From Termitomyces sp. T153 (Eukaryota > Basidiomycota > Agaricomycetes > Agaricales > Lyophyllaceae), in assembly GCA_018296165.2 (NCBI GenBank), contig JACKQL020000193.1, positions 1 through 62,112 of the forward strand: 62,112 bases of DNA. The letters are read 5' to 3'. The notes under the pieces were generated by a model. It did not search any database and was not told the DNA's origin. It saw only the letters and a program-made list of their open reading frames with translations. Made by a program: the position numbers and the translations under genes. Shown here in pieces: positions 10,718-21,683 of the stretch. Numbering within the stretch: position 1 is the first letter of the stretch; the number at the start of each line of letters is the position of its first letter.

Positions 10718-13096
10718 ATGTCTATGGTTGACCAGTACCGGAAAATCCCTATGCCCCATTCTACCCAGGCCCCCCCACAGATCAGTACATCCCTCATCAC
10801 TGGACTCCTGACCCCAACCAGGCATTCTACGCCCCCTCCATTAGCCAGGGAATACCTCTGGGCTGGCGCCGCCCTCCTGCATTCTCCACCGATGGCAACA
10901 ATTCCTGTATGTACCCCAGAGAATACTCTGCAGCACTCCCTAACCCCGCCTACTTTCTCTCTGCCCACTATTATGCATACCCAGTCCCCACTGCAGCCCC
11001 AACCCCTCTGGGGCCTATGGATAATTATTCCCCCCCCTTGTATGCCATTCTCCGCTCAAGCTCCTCTTTTTCCCAGACAGCAAAGGGTTGAAGCCTATGC
11101 CCAACAATGCAATGAAGTCCTCCACTTCCTCTCCCTCTCTCCTGTGGAGTTCACAAGACGCACCTGCACCCTCCTCACCAACCTAGGTTACCCCAACACC
11201 TCTGCGACTCCGGAAGTCTGGGCAGATCGGCTCCTCAACTTCCACAAGCGCTATCTGCAAGGGAACCTCCTGGAGACCACGCAAGGCACCCTGGGCATTG
11301 ACGATAACTTACAGAACAAGCTCCACACATTGGTCAAAGAAATCTACACCAGCCTGAACCCTTGCCCCTTCGAAGACCCTCTAGACCCTGCCCACTCCTT
11401 CCATGTGCAATGCAAGGAGCCTGTCGGAACACAAAGTGAAGCCCCACCTTCCGTTCCCCATCAGCAGGAAGAACTCAATGCGGCCTCCAGCATCTTGAGG
11501 AACCTTAACCCCACAGGGGGATTGTTCGACCAACCAGCCACCCATACTTTGGCCCTCTCTGCTCACCCCCAGGCCAACTCCGTCCCCAGTGCCTTCCAAA
11601 CCTGGGACCAGCCCACCATCCCCAAACCCTGCTCCCAACAGCTGCCCCCATGCATTGATGACAACAACTAGACTCTCTCCTACATCAATGAGCCTGGTAA
11701 CCCCACTGACAAGCACGCCCAATGCAACGGACCTCCACAAGACCGACCCCCCCACTTTGACCTCCATGCCCCTCATGTCAATGCCCCTCCGCCCCATCCC
11801 AATGCCCCAGTCCCCCCGCAACAGCCCATGGGTCCCAGGGTGCCCCGACCACCCTTTTTCACCAACCATCCTTGTCCCCCACTCGCTCCAATGCCTAACC
11901 CTCCTGCCGATGCCAATTATTTTGGACCCCCCACCCCCAGAGGACCCCCTCGATGGGCCCCAGGGCCTGCTCCGGGTAATGTGGCCCAAACCCCCAGCGG
12001 AGGGCCACCCAATGGCAGACCTCCTGAGGGATGGGGCCCAGTGATGGACAACTTCCCCCCCCAGCGCAGAAATGGGAACAACTACTATTACTACTACAAT
12101 GCCGGACCCCTGCCCCAAGCTCAAAATCCACAGGACAATACCCACAATGCACTGGCCCAGAAGGGTAAGCTCAACATTCAGAAGCCCAAACCCTTCACCA
12201 GCCGCGACCCCTGAAAGTGGCAAATCTTTCTAACCCAGTGTCTGACTATGTTCTAAGCTAAGCTAATTACCTTCCAACTTGAGAGCTCACAAGTGGCCTT
12301 CGCCACATCATATTTACAGAGTATCGCCTTTGATCATTACACTACGCTACTCCAGTTCGACCCCAACAACCCCATGCTCTCCAATTGGCTTGCTTTCACC
12401 CAGAAATTCTCAAGTAAGTTCAGCATCTTTGACACCATAGCAGAGGTGGAGGAAAATCTCTTCAACCTCCGAATGTGCAACAATGAATGCTTCATGACCT
12501 TTATTGTATGATTTGAATGGGAAGCCTACGAGACTGGCTGGAACTACAATGCTCTCCAATTTGCCCTCCATTGTGCCCTGCCTCAACAGATCAAGGATGT
12601 CCTTTGCCTCACACCCAAGCAAACCACCTACAATGGGTACAAGGCACTCATTACCCAGGTCGACCAATGTTACTGAGAAGATCGCAGCAAAAACACAGCG
12701 CCCCGGACCCCCTGGAACGCCTCTGGTAACACCAACTGGCAGGCCGGAGCAACCAACGGCATTTGATCCTCAATCCCCACTTACCCTATTAACCCTGCAC
12801 CCCATTTTCTCCTGGGCCGAGGAATTACCAGCACCAATTGACCCCTGGGACAATGTCCGCCAGCCCAGCTCAATGCTGCCGACCTCCATGAAACTCTGAA
12901 ACCCCTGGACACTAACCCTAACAACCACGACGGCATTCTGGACTCTGCTAACAACCAAGAAGCCTTATGTGCAAACAGGATTTGGGATAGCCCGTGGGTT
13001 GATGTGCCAGAGGAAACGCAGGAGAAACAATGGAAGGAGGGTGCGTGCATCCTATGTGGTGAGCAGGGACACTTTATTTGCAGTTGTCCTAAATGA
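10718..13096 (+). pseudogene. E2 gag: capsid-like protein and CCHC zinc knuckle
   Basis: Gag would package element RNA in virus-like particles. The first open frame (10718-11671) encodes a Pro-rich region followed by a helical part (about residues 125-205). A second Pro/Asn-rich stretch follows at about 11680-12210. A retrotransposon-gag-type capsid domain runs about 12220-12690 (motifs YLQSIAFDHY, LFNLRM, FALHCALPQQIKD). The knuckle at 13046-13087 is C-x2-C-x4-H-x4-C (CILCGEQGHFICSC). Stops at 11669, 12212 and 12509 break the frame. The E0 copy at 33050-33622 matches the last third. The frame probably ran on into protease and pol. Confidence 0.75.
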
Positions 13097-13289
13097 CAGG
13101 TGATGGGACATGCCATGTGGATAATTGACGGAGAAGACTGTAACTATCAGTTTATGGAAAACGAGTTGGCGGTTTAGGTCTTGAAGACGCACTACACTGC
13201 AGACCAGACCCTGACGTCTTCTCTGCCCCGGCCACACTTCTCCACGCAACAATACTCGCCCTGGACAGCCCCCCAGTACACCTCCTCTC

Positions 13290-14292
13290 CCACTCATCCA
13301 CCAACCTCCTCCTCCACACCACTCATCCCTTCACTGACAACCCCATCCCCACACTAGTCAACAGCAGTGCCACCAATAACTTCATCGATGAATCCCTGGC
13401 AGTGCTCACTCCCCACCCCCTCCGACACCTCCCCACCTCGATTCCCCTCAAACTTTTTGATGGAGACCCTACCCCAGCGGGAGACATCACACACTGCCTG
13501 GAAACAACCATGACCTTTGCCAATGGACGACAGCAAGAACTCCAACTACTTATCACAAAATTACACCCCTCCACCTCTGTCATCTTAGAATTCTCATGGC
13601 TCCGTTCCACCAACCCCCGCATTGACTGGCCCAGCCTCACCCTCTGCCTCGACTAGGACAACCCTACCGACTCTGGGCTGGTACCTTTCAATGTCTCACC
13701 CTCCTCCGAGAACTCTGAGACCACAATCGACCCCCCCCCCTGGACTCCCCCGCAGCTCCGCTCTAGATCTGCATGGTTGTTCATCATCAATGTCCAACTC
13801 AATGACTCTTCCAAGGTATTCCCTGCCCTTATCAACAGCAGCGCCTCCGGCACTTTCATCAGTAATCAACTTGGCCTCTGGCGCAACAACCTTGACAAAT
13901 CCCTTGAGCTCCAACTCTTCGACGGAAGCCCTGCCACGACAAGAATCTCTCAATACCATGACAACACCCTCACCCTTGACAACGACCTGCAGTTTCAGGC
14001 CTGGCTCCTCATCACCCAACTACCTCCGCCAACTCCAATTGTGCTCGGACTCCCGTGGCTGCAAGATATCAACTCCAACATCAACTGGAAGAACCTCACC
14101 ATGCAATTCCCCAGCCCCGAAGTGAGTTTAGTGGCCACCATCCCCCTCCGCCTCCAGTCTATCTCGGACTCTGATGTCTCCCACTCCGGTGCCAGTACCT
14201 CCGGAGTGACCTGGAGTCCCTCAACCTCCAATGACAACCCTGACAAAGAAGGAAGTGCCACTCTGCCTCAGTCACCCTCAATCACATTATGA
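13290..14292 (+). pseudogene. E2 tandem retropepsin-like protease domains
   Basis: Two successive domains each have an aspartic-protease-like active-site loop, a flap-like LxLFDGxP motif and an ILxFxWL/VLGLPWL motif before an IxW. Domain 1 (13340-13660) has LVNSSATNNFID; domain 2 (13770-14110) has LINSSASGTFIS. Family-typical loops are DSGAT and DSGAS, so both Asp codons have become Asn and Gly has become Ser, consistent with G-to-A change. A single stop at about 13656 separates the domains. E0 keeps the second as LIDSGTSSTFIS at about 32300. Retropepsin cuts the Gag-Pol polyprotein. Two domains in series are unusual; one may be structural. Confidence 0.7.
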
Positions 14293-14499
14293 CGGCTGCC
14301 TCCCAACATACTCCAGAATCAATACAAAGGCCTGCGGTACCCCAACCAGCAACACTCAAAGCCCCTGACCAACTCCGCCACCACTCCGGACTCATCTGCT
14401 ACCACTCTGACATCCAACTCTGTCGACTCCGGAAACCTTGACATTAAAATCATCGGCACTGTCCCCTTTGCACACCTTCTACATGACAGCACCCCCGCC

Positions 14500-15953
14500 T
14501 TCCAGTTACAAATCATGCCAGCCCTACCCAAGGAGCACCTCCACACAGGGACCACTGTGCTGGAGAGCAAGATGGAGGAACAGATCCTATCCAAAGTAGT
14601 TCCCCTGGAGTATCATGAGTTTGCTAACATGTTCTCTGAAGGGAGTGCCAAAGAACTTCCCCTGCACCACTCCTACGACCACAAGATTGACCTCAAAGAA
14701 GGCACCTCACCCCCGTTTGGCAAGATCTACAACATGTCTGAGATCAAGCTCTGAGCCTTGAAGGAATACCTCGATGACATGCTTAGCAAGGGCTTCATAT
14801 GCCCATTGATCTCCGCCGCCAGCGCTCCAATTCTGTTCACCAAGAAGAAGGACAGGTCACTCCAACTCTGTGTGGATTATTGGGGACTCAACAAAACCAA
14901 TATCCTCTCCTCTTGATCAGAGACCTTGTTGATCGTCTCCGCAGTGCCAAGATTTACACAAGGATAGACATCCACTCCAGCTACAACAATGTCCAGATCA
15001 CTCTGGGACACAAATGGAAGACCACCTTTCACACCCACTATGGCCTCTTTGAGTACCTCATAATGCCCTTTGGAATGACTAACTCCCCTGCCACTTTCCA
15101 GTACTTCATGAATGACATCTTCCACAACATTAATGACATTTTCATTATTGTGTATCTGGATGACATCCTGATCTACTCGAATTTGCTGATGGAGCATTCA
15201 GAGCATGTTCACCGCATCTTAGAATGACTCCAAGAGTACCACCTTCACACCAAACCCAAGAAATGCTCCTTCCACATGATGGAGGTCAAATATCTCAGAG
15301 TCATTGTCACCCCCAATGGTGTGCACATAGACCCTGCCAAGGTTGACGCAATACTCAACTGGCCCCCACCGCAGAATATCAAGGAGGTACAGTCATTCCT
15401 GGGGTTTGCTAACTTTTATCACTGTTTCATCGACAACTACTCTGGAATCACCAAACCCCTCAACCAACTCACATGGAAGGACACCCCTTGGGATTGGGAC
15501 AGCAAGTGCTAGAGCATATTCCTCCTCCTGAAGAAGGCCTTCACCTCTGCTCTGGTCCTCCGCCATTTTGACCCCTCCCTGCCGATTGTGCTCAAATGCA
15601 ATGCCTCTAACTATGCTATTACCAGGATACTCTCCCAGTCAGACTCATGGGGCAAGGATCTCTGTCCCATCACCTTCTACACCCGATCAATGATCCCAGC
15701 AGAACTCAACTACAACATCTACGACAAAGAACTCCTCACAATTGTTGAAGCCTTCTGTCAGTGGCGGGCCTACCTTGAGGGATTCCCACACCACATCCAA
15801 GTATACTCCAACCACAACAACCTGCAATACTTCATGACCACAAAACAGCTCAGCTGCTGCCAAGCTCGATGGTCTGAAACCCTCTCAGAGTATGACTTCA
15901 CCATCCACTACCGCCCTGGGCAACTCAGCACAAAGCCCAACACTCTCACTTGA
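14500..15953 (+). pseudogene. E2 reverse transcriptase and RNase H
   Basis: The reverse transcriptase copies element RNA to DNA. A linker with LEYHEFANMFSEGSAKELP (from 14599) precedes the fingers ([28 protein letters not shown]). The palm has MPFGMTNSPATFQ and the catalytic YLDDILIYSN (about 15155-15185), intact here. The thumb/connection has FLGFANFYHCF at about 15400. RNase H (15588-15953) begins LKCNASNYA, where family members usually have CDAS. It contains NYNIYDKELL and VYSNHNNLQYF, again Asp to Asn. A deletion of about 13 bp in the LNK..YPLPL region near 14893 causes a frameshift, and stops occur at 14752, 15225 and 15510. Confidence 0.8.
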
Positions 15954-15959
15954 AGGTCC

Positions 15960-16222
15960 AACGTGTACTCAAAGAAGTCATTTGAAGCTGAACAGAATGC
16001 ATTCAACCATTGAGTGGTAATCCCCCCTGAACATCTACATGCCATGCTGATTTTAAATGAAGAAGGAATCCTCCAGCAAATCAGAAATTCACCCCTGGAC
16101 TCCTTCACCCAGCACAACCCCCACAACAACCCTGACAAGTCGAGTGCCAAAAACCCCTTTTTGCTGTCTCCGGACCACCACCTCCTGCTCCAGAGTGGAC
16201 AAATTTACACTCCAAACCACAA
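15960..16222 (+). pseudogene. E2 integrase, N-terminal part
   Basis: The peptide around VIPPEHLHAMLILNEEGILQQIR leads to LLSPDHHLLLQSGQIY. The frame is cut at 16222 by a solo LTR and resumes after 17175. One TSD copy (CACAA, 16218-16222) belongs to this exon of the pol frame. Confidence 0.65.
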
Positions 16223-17170
16223 TGTCAGGTTCCGCTGACGACGGGGGCTCAGCTACACTGGCAAGTCCTTACTAGGTGGACGCGATGTCCTGCGCTTATA
16301 TCCAAGCGTCCAGTATTGATGTGGAGGGACTTGCGAGGGGGAGCTAGGGGCGGTCCGAGCAAGTCTGGAGCGGCTCAGGGGCATCTAAGATCAAGTATAC
16401 TCGTCGTTGAACCTGGACGGGTGCCAGAGCAAGTTCGTGGGCGTGCAATTAGAATGCGGGGTAATCAGAGGCTTTGCAATTGATGGGGGTGGAGCTGGAG
16501 GTTTGACGGGAGATCGCCAAGACATGAGGTGTTCCTGGGCTAAGTGGGAGCGAGGTCCAGAGTTGTCATAGGAATGTCTGGGTCATAGTGTGCGCAGAGT
16601 TTGTACTGTCATTGGAGATGAAAGGAACTTAGGAAGACAAAGGAACTATACATGGTTGAGACAAGGCAGAGACAAAGCAAGACAAGACAGAGAACAGAGA
16701 TAGATTCAAAACTAAAAATAGAGACAGGGACAAGATGAAAGACAAGACATAGGAAACCAGTAAATGCAATATCAAGACTAAAGTACTAGGGGTTCTTCTA
16801 CGACTTATATACTACTACTGGGCAGCTCTGGAGGGCAGAGGAGATGGCGGCAGCTTGATGAAACTGCGTGGAGTTGATGGTTGTTGGGTGCAATCTTGGA
16901 ACGGGCTGCGGTGACATTCTGATGGGATCAGTTGGAAAGCGGATTGTTCCAGGGTCGGGGAAAGCCTTGGGAGTCCAGGAGAATTCAGAGGATGCATCAA
17001 CTGCTGTGAAGAAGGCGTCAGAGTTGATCGAGGAGCCGTTGGGGTCTGCCAAAGAAGTGTCAGAGTTGCCCGAAGTGGGCACGGAGGGTGGGCAAGGGTT
17101 GGGGAGTTTGGCGGAGCATTGAAGGGGGGGGCTGGGGGTGGTGTTGGGGTCTAGGGAGCGGGTCATGACA
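16223..17170 (-). repeat. Solo Gypsy-1 LTR inserted in E2 integrase (948 bp, TSD CACAA)
   Basis: It starts TGTCAGGTTCCGCTGAC and ends GGTCATGACA. The flanks are CACAA on both sides (16218-16222 and 17171-17175), a perfect 5-bp duplication. Its orientation is opposite to E2. It is the cleanest full-length copy of the E2-type LTR and shows how E0's split LTR was originally joined. No internal region remains, so LTR-LTR recombination removed it. Confidence 0.9.
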
Positions 17171-17175
17171 CACAA

Positions 17176-18230
17176 GTCCATCTGCCTCAACATACTCAGA
17201 CAGCACCATGACTATAAGCTCCAGGGGCACCCAGAAATTTGTAAGACCCTTCAACTCATCTCCTGGACTTACTTTTGGCCAGGAATGAAAAAGGATGTCA
17301 TGCAATACGTAAGGGCCTGCGAACCTTGCCTCTGGGCCAAGGTACCCCATCACCACCCCCATGGATTGTTGAAACCCCTCTCCATCAGCCACCACCCCTG
17401 GTCCTTCCTATTGATGGATCATATCATCAAACTCCCTGACTCCAAAGGTTTCAACGCAATCCTTGTTGTCATTTGCTGCCTCACCAAGCAAGCCCTCTTC
17501 ATCCCCTGCCACACCACTGACAATGCTCCAGAGTTTGCCAAACTGTTCCTTAAACACATATTCTCCAAGCACAGACTCCCAGACAACATTGTCTCTGACC
17601 ACAGACCCCTGTTTGTATCCCACTTTTGGCAATCGCTATGCAAGGCACTTGAGATCAAAACCAGCCTCTCCACCGCCTATCACCCGGAGACCAACAGACA
17701 AACAGAACAAGTAAACCAGACGCTGGAGCAGTATCTCTGCCTATATGTTAAGTATTTACAGGATGACTGGTGTGCAGAACTCCCCCTTGCCAAGTTTACC
17801 TACAACAAGACACTCCACTCTGCCACCAGAGTTTTCCCCTTCTATGCCAACAAGGGCTACAACCCCCAACTCACCCTATCCATTGAAGACATCCCCTCCC
17901 ACATCGCCCACAAAGTTGCTGAGGACCTCCAATCCCTCCACCAGTTCCTCTGGAACAAGATCAATACCACCAATCAAGCCTACTCCAAACATGCCGATGC
18001 CTAACGTGATCCCACCCCTGACTGGCCCCCCAGCACCTTGGTTTGGCTCGATTGATGCAACCTCAAGACCTGGAGGCCTTCCATCAAACTAGACCACAAA
18101 TGCCTCGGTCCTTTCAAAGTCCTCCAGAAGGTCTCCATGCATGCCTACAAACTTGACCTACCTCTAAAAAACATGCCCCAGACCCCTTCCCTGGCCAGCA
18201 CCCCAGCCAACCACCCCCCGTCAAGGTCGA
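17176..18230 (+). pseudogene. E2 integrase core and C-terminal region
   Basis: Integrase inserts the DNA copy into the genome. The H2C2 zinc domain is visible at about 17200-17330 (HHDYKLQGHPE.. then RACEPC). The core has MDHIIKLPDSKGF (first Asp), IVSDHRPLFVSHFW (second Asp) and TAYHPETNRQTEQVNQTLEQ (catalytic Glu). The frame is open to 18004, a long survivor. After a stop, the C-terminal domain ([23 protein letters not shown]) runs to the S-C insertion at 18231. Flanking sequence shows that the Lys-Val/Glu-Val region was split by a TCGA duplication. Confidence 0.8.
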
Positions 18231-19348
18231 TGATGTGCTCCTATGCTGCCTAGTGCCATGCAGAAAACCTAAAAAGAGGACCTAACACTAGTTATTAGAT
18301 AGGGTAGCTGGCAGTAGGAAGTTAATAGTTGAGGGTGAGTCAGTAACCGTCCCAGAGAACTAGAGTGCAAGTTGTGTTGTGCAATGAAGTTGAAAGAAGT
18401 CATTATTGCTAGCTGAAGTCACTAGTGACGATAAGGAAGAAAATTGGGTAAAGACAAATGAAGTCGCTAAGACAAAGCGAACTTGTGACAGTGGCGGAGA
18501 ATGTAAAGGGAAGGCGGTAACAAGGAGACTAAATCAATGGACAAACATAAACTGGTTGCTAGCCATAGTCGCTAATGTTGCTAAGTCAGAATAACATGAA
18601 TAGGCACCCGCAGTTGGCACCACACTAAGTCGAGGTTGAAGTTGAGAAGGCTTGTCACAAAGCCAGAGTCAAAGACAAGATAAGGGAAAGAGAGGCAAAG
18701 TGAAATCTTTAACTGGTAAGTGCAAAGATGGTGGAGTTGTTTGATGGGTCGATGATTTGATGATGTAGTGTCTATGTACAGTCAGTATTTATATGTTTCA
18801 ACATATAGTATGTGAAAGTAAACAAATAAGTACCACTAGCGATGGCATCTGTCACTGTGTTTATGGTGCATACAAGGTGTCAGTCTGTAACTAAGTGAAA
18901 AATCATAGGTGGAGTCTTGGCAATGCCTAATTGCTAATAAAACCAAAAAGAAACAAGTCTGATGCCAACACCTGAGGCGTAGACACCGTTCAAGTATGTT
19001 GGTAAGCTCGGCAAAAGAAATGATAGTAAAAAGGTATGCATCTGATAATTTGTCCATATATAGTAGGAGAATGCCATTTTGTTGCTTGAATTGCTAAGGT
19101 CGCTAATAATTGTTGCTAGGGAGGGTCTAGGCCTTGATGATCTAGGCCCCAGTTCCAGACTTCATGTGATGTCTCTCGTGATCAATAAGTCTCGTGGTCG
19201 CTAAAGTCTCGTGCTTCAGTCCAATCCTTGGGCTAGATCCCCTGTGCTGAGTGTTGTGACTTGTGTCAAATTCAAAGTAGTCAGCTGCCGCTAAGTCTGA
19301 AATGCTGAAATGCCGAAAATGGTGCTCAGCAGTAACTGGGGCTCATCA
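18231..19348 (-). mobile_element. S-C: solo LTR-like element, 1118 bp, TSD TCGA
   Basis: This is the inverted copy of S-A/S-B. In plus coordinates it starts TGATGTGCTCC and ends GGGGCTCATCA. Perfect 4-bp flanks TCGA occur at 18227-18230 and 19349-19352. The TATA box TATAAATA is at 18786-18793 on the minus strand. It interrupts E2 between the integrase C-terminus and the chromodomain; removing it and one TCGA restores a continuous coding sense. Confidence 0.85.
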
Positions 19349-19352
19349 TCGA

Positions 19353-19560
19353 GGTCAAGTACCACTACGAGGTCGACCAGATCCTTGACTCCCGCTTGGT
19401 CTGTGGATGACCCCAGTACTTAGTCTGCTGAAAGGGCTACGGACCTGAGGACGACACATGGGAGCTCTAAAAAAACCTTGACAGAGCCCCCGACAAACTC
19501 TGGGACTTTCATTGACAACACTCCACCAAGCCCTGGGACCCCTGGGACCCCCGGGACTAG
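19353..19560 (+). pseudogene. E2 chromodomain at the pol C-terminus
   Basis: Peptides YEVDQILDSRL, PQYLVC.KGYGPEDDTWE and KNLDRAPDKLWDFH match the chromodomain fold of chromoviral integrases, which can direct insertion to marked chromatin. In-frame stops occur at a Trp and an Arg codon. The pol stop at 19558-19560 is preceded by DPRD; E3 and E0 end similarly (DSWD and GLWD), so this is the natural C-terminus. Confidence 0.75.
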
Positions 19561-19789
19561 CAAGTACAGATGGCATCAGTGGGCATAACCCCTGCCTCCG
19601 GATTTATCAGGGATTCAACTTCCATGAGTACCCCCCCTACGTGTTTTCACTTACTCTGCCCTTCACTCATTCTGAAAACTTCTCATGCTCAGCAGAAGTG
19701 CAAGAAGTCCGATATTCACAAAAACTACAAGGAAGAAGTACAGAAATAGGGGAGTGCGGGGCAATGAGAAACCAGAATCTAGAAAGCCC

Positions 19790-21650
19790 CTACTCCCCCT
19801 CCCCCTCCAAATCCACCTCCACTATCCTCCCCAACAGATCCACCTCCAGCTGTGCTACTACCGTCGCCAAAACTTTGGGATGCTCCAGGAGCAGCTCCAC
19901 CACATCCATCGCCACCTCCCACTATGCTCCAGGGTCCTCTGCCAATGTCCTGCCAGCAGACACCCCATTTGTGTGACCCTCTGCCCCAGCTCTGGTGGGA
20001 GATTCCCAGGCATCCTCGCTAACCTGTTATAGATGGACCCCAGCGCTGCTAACACTCCATCGAGGAGGATGTGGTGCTCCCTGGCCCAGTCTATGGAATC
20101 AAATATCAGCTTGTAGTAAACGGGAGATGAAGGGAGCATTTACGGAGCACTCCCTGCCATCCCAAGGCCACCTTGTTAGCAAGCCACTCTTCCCACTGCC
20201 ATGCCCTCTCTGCCATCACTCAGGTCACCTCCACACTGGACCCCTACTGAGTCCCCCATGTCTCCGACCCCTCCAATCGTTGCCCTGCCACCTTTGCCCA
20301 CACCTCCAATGGCCCCATACATGCTTGCAGCTCCTGAAGCTGCAACAGTTGCTCCGTGGCAGTCCCTATGGCAATATCCTTATCTCTACGTGACAAGTCC
20401 CATTCTTTCCGAGCCCTGTCTAGTTCCCTTCAAAGCCTGTCCCTCTCCTCCCCCACCCTACAAACTTCCTCCCTGTGTGTGGCCAACAACCTCTCCAACT
20501 CCTCTGCCTGATGCCACAGGAAAGCCTCAGCAACTGACCACAACCCTCCCACAGACTGCTCAACCAAGGCCCCAGAAGTCAGGAAGTACACTATAGGACC
20601 TAGAGGGCCCACCATTGCCAGCTTCCCCTGTGCCTGCTTGCTAGGCCCCACCTCTGGCAAGGGGGATGCCCTCTGTTTACTCTTGTTATGCATCGTGGGG
20701 GCCCCCTCCCTCTGCCCACCCCATGGGGGCCCAACCTTCATTGGGGGCTGCCCCGTGCCGACTCCCCCCTCTACTCCGGAACCCCTCCCTGAGACCCTAC
20801 CCCTCCAACCCTCCTCCAACTGCACAGCAACCCACTTGCAGTCCCACCCCTGCTCTGCCACAATGCAAGTGGCACACTAACTCAGAGTGACAGAGCACTT
20901 CTCATGCCATGAGCAACACAGGAGACACACTGACATGTCCCACTGCACTCCCAGCATGGGCTCCTCAAACTCACACTGTTCACCCCACTGGGTACAGGAC
21001 GTGCACTAGAAACGTGAGTTAGCTTGATAGGGAAGGGACATGCCAATGATGCACTGGAGCCACTACCTGACACCACTCTAATATCAGGGGACCTCTTGCT
21101 CGCCCCATGGCCTCTGCAAAGTACTCTGGCATCACGTCTGCCTATGCGACTCTCGACCCCATAGGGATGGGGTGAACCACCCTGGGGACAATACCAGGCC
21201 TTGAACGAGAAGTGAGGACCAATTCCCTCACCGACTGTGCTGGAGCCTCCCCCAACAAAAACTCTGAGGGGCCTGCCACCGCCACCAACAACTCTGATGG
21301 GACTTATTCAAGCACTCCAGCCACAATGAGCAAGAGACGGTACTTATGACTATGGTACATTGCCTACACCTGCCTATGGTCTTGCCGACCCTCAGAGTCC
21401 TCTGAGGAAGAAGTCGAGGTATGTGCCAATGGAGATGGGGACGCTGCTGGAGAATATGCGGAAGACAACATTAGGAAAGTTTGGGAACTCCAGAGTACGT
21501 CTGACCCTTTTCAATGACTAGGGAAGAACCCCCTGAGGAGCAGCGGCCATGCTTTGACTTCATTCCCCATGCTGCCACTGCTACTGTGGTCTGATCAATA
21601 TTGCTTGACTTTGATTCCCATGCCCCACTGATCCCTGAACTGTGCCCCAT
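19790..21650 (-). pseudogene. E2 antisense gene: six-Cys cluster plus coiled-coil protein
   Basis: It lies between the pol stop and the 3' LTR on the opposite strand. ATG at 21650 (peptide MGHSSGISGAWES, then SNIDQTTVAVAAWG) is 34 bp from the LTR. Exon 1 (21650-21055) has a Ser-rich stretch (SSSEDSEGRQD) and ends LEWCQVVAP. Exon 2 (21005-19790) starts with C-x2-C-x6-C-x15-C-x2-C-x6-C (21005-20895). It continues with AEQGWDCKWV, a Gly-rich linker, a charged coiled coil near ELERLLATHREEVCRVG (about 20505-20315) and a C-terminal block (ILLDGVLAALGSIYNRLARMP; LLEHPKVLATVVAQLEVDL), stop at 19790. About 600 codons with several nonsense and frameshift changes. Function is unknown. The cysteine spacing resembles fungal Zn2Cys6 clusters, but the usual basic residues are absent. 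Conserved in E0, E1 and E3. Confidence 0.75.
21006..21054 (-). other. Intron of E2 antisense gene (49 bp, donor decayed)
   Basis: Acceptor TTTCTAG with an upstream CTAAC branch-like word. The donor site reads GTGCAT where E0 and E1 have GTGAGT. Phase 0, between ..VVAP and the first Cys codon. Same position and size as in E1 (50 bp) and E3 (50 bp). Confidence 0.7.
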
Positions 21651-21670
21651 GTCTCAAGGGTCTTGACACT

Positions 21671-21683
21671 GAAGGGGGGGTGA
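21671..21683 (+). other. Polypurine tract of E2
   Basis: GAAGGGGGGGTGA lies immediately before the TGTCA of the 3' LTR. It is identical at 25719-25731 in E1. It would prime plus-strand DNA synthesis. Confidence 0.7.

Noticed and set aside
11381..12223. 280-residue minus-strand open frame opposite E2 gag
   Set aside because: Mirror of a Pro-rich, C-rich gag linker; low complexity, no motif, no counterpart in other copies.
21340..21600. Acidic gag-pol-sense peptide (SESSEEE..GEYAEDN) before the E2 LTR
   Set aside because: It recurs in E0, but it mirrors the Ser-rich exon 1 of the antisense gene, whose frame runs on to a conserved intron. The plus reading has no start and no link to pol.
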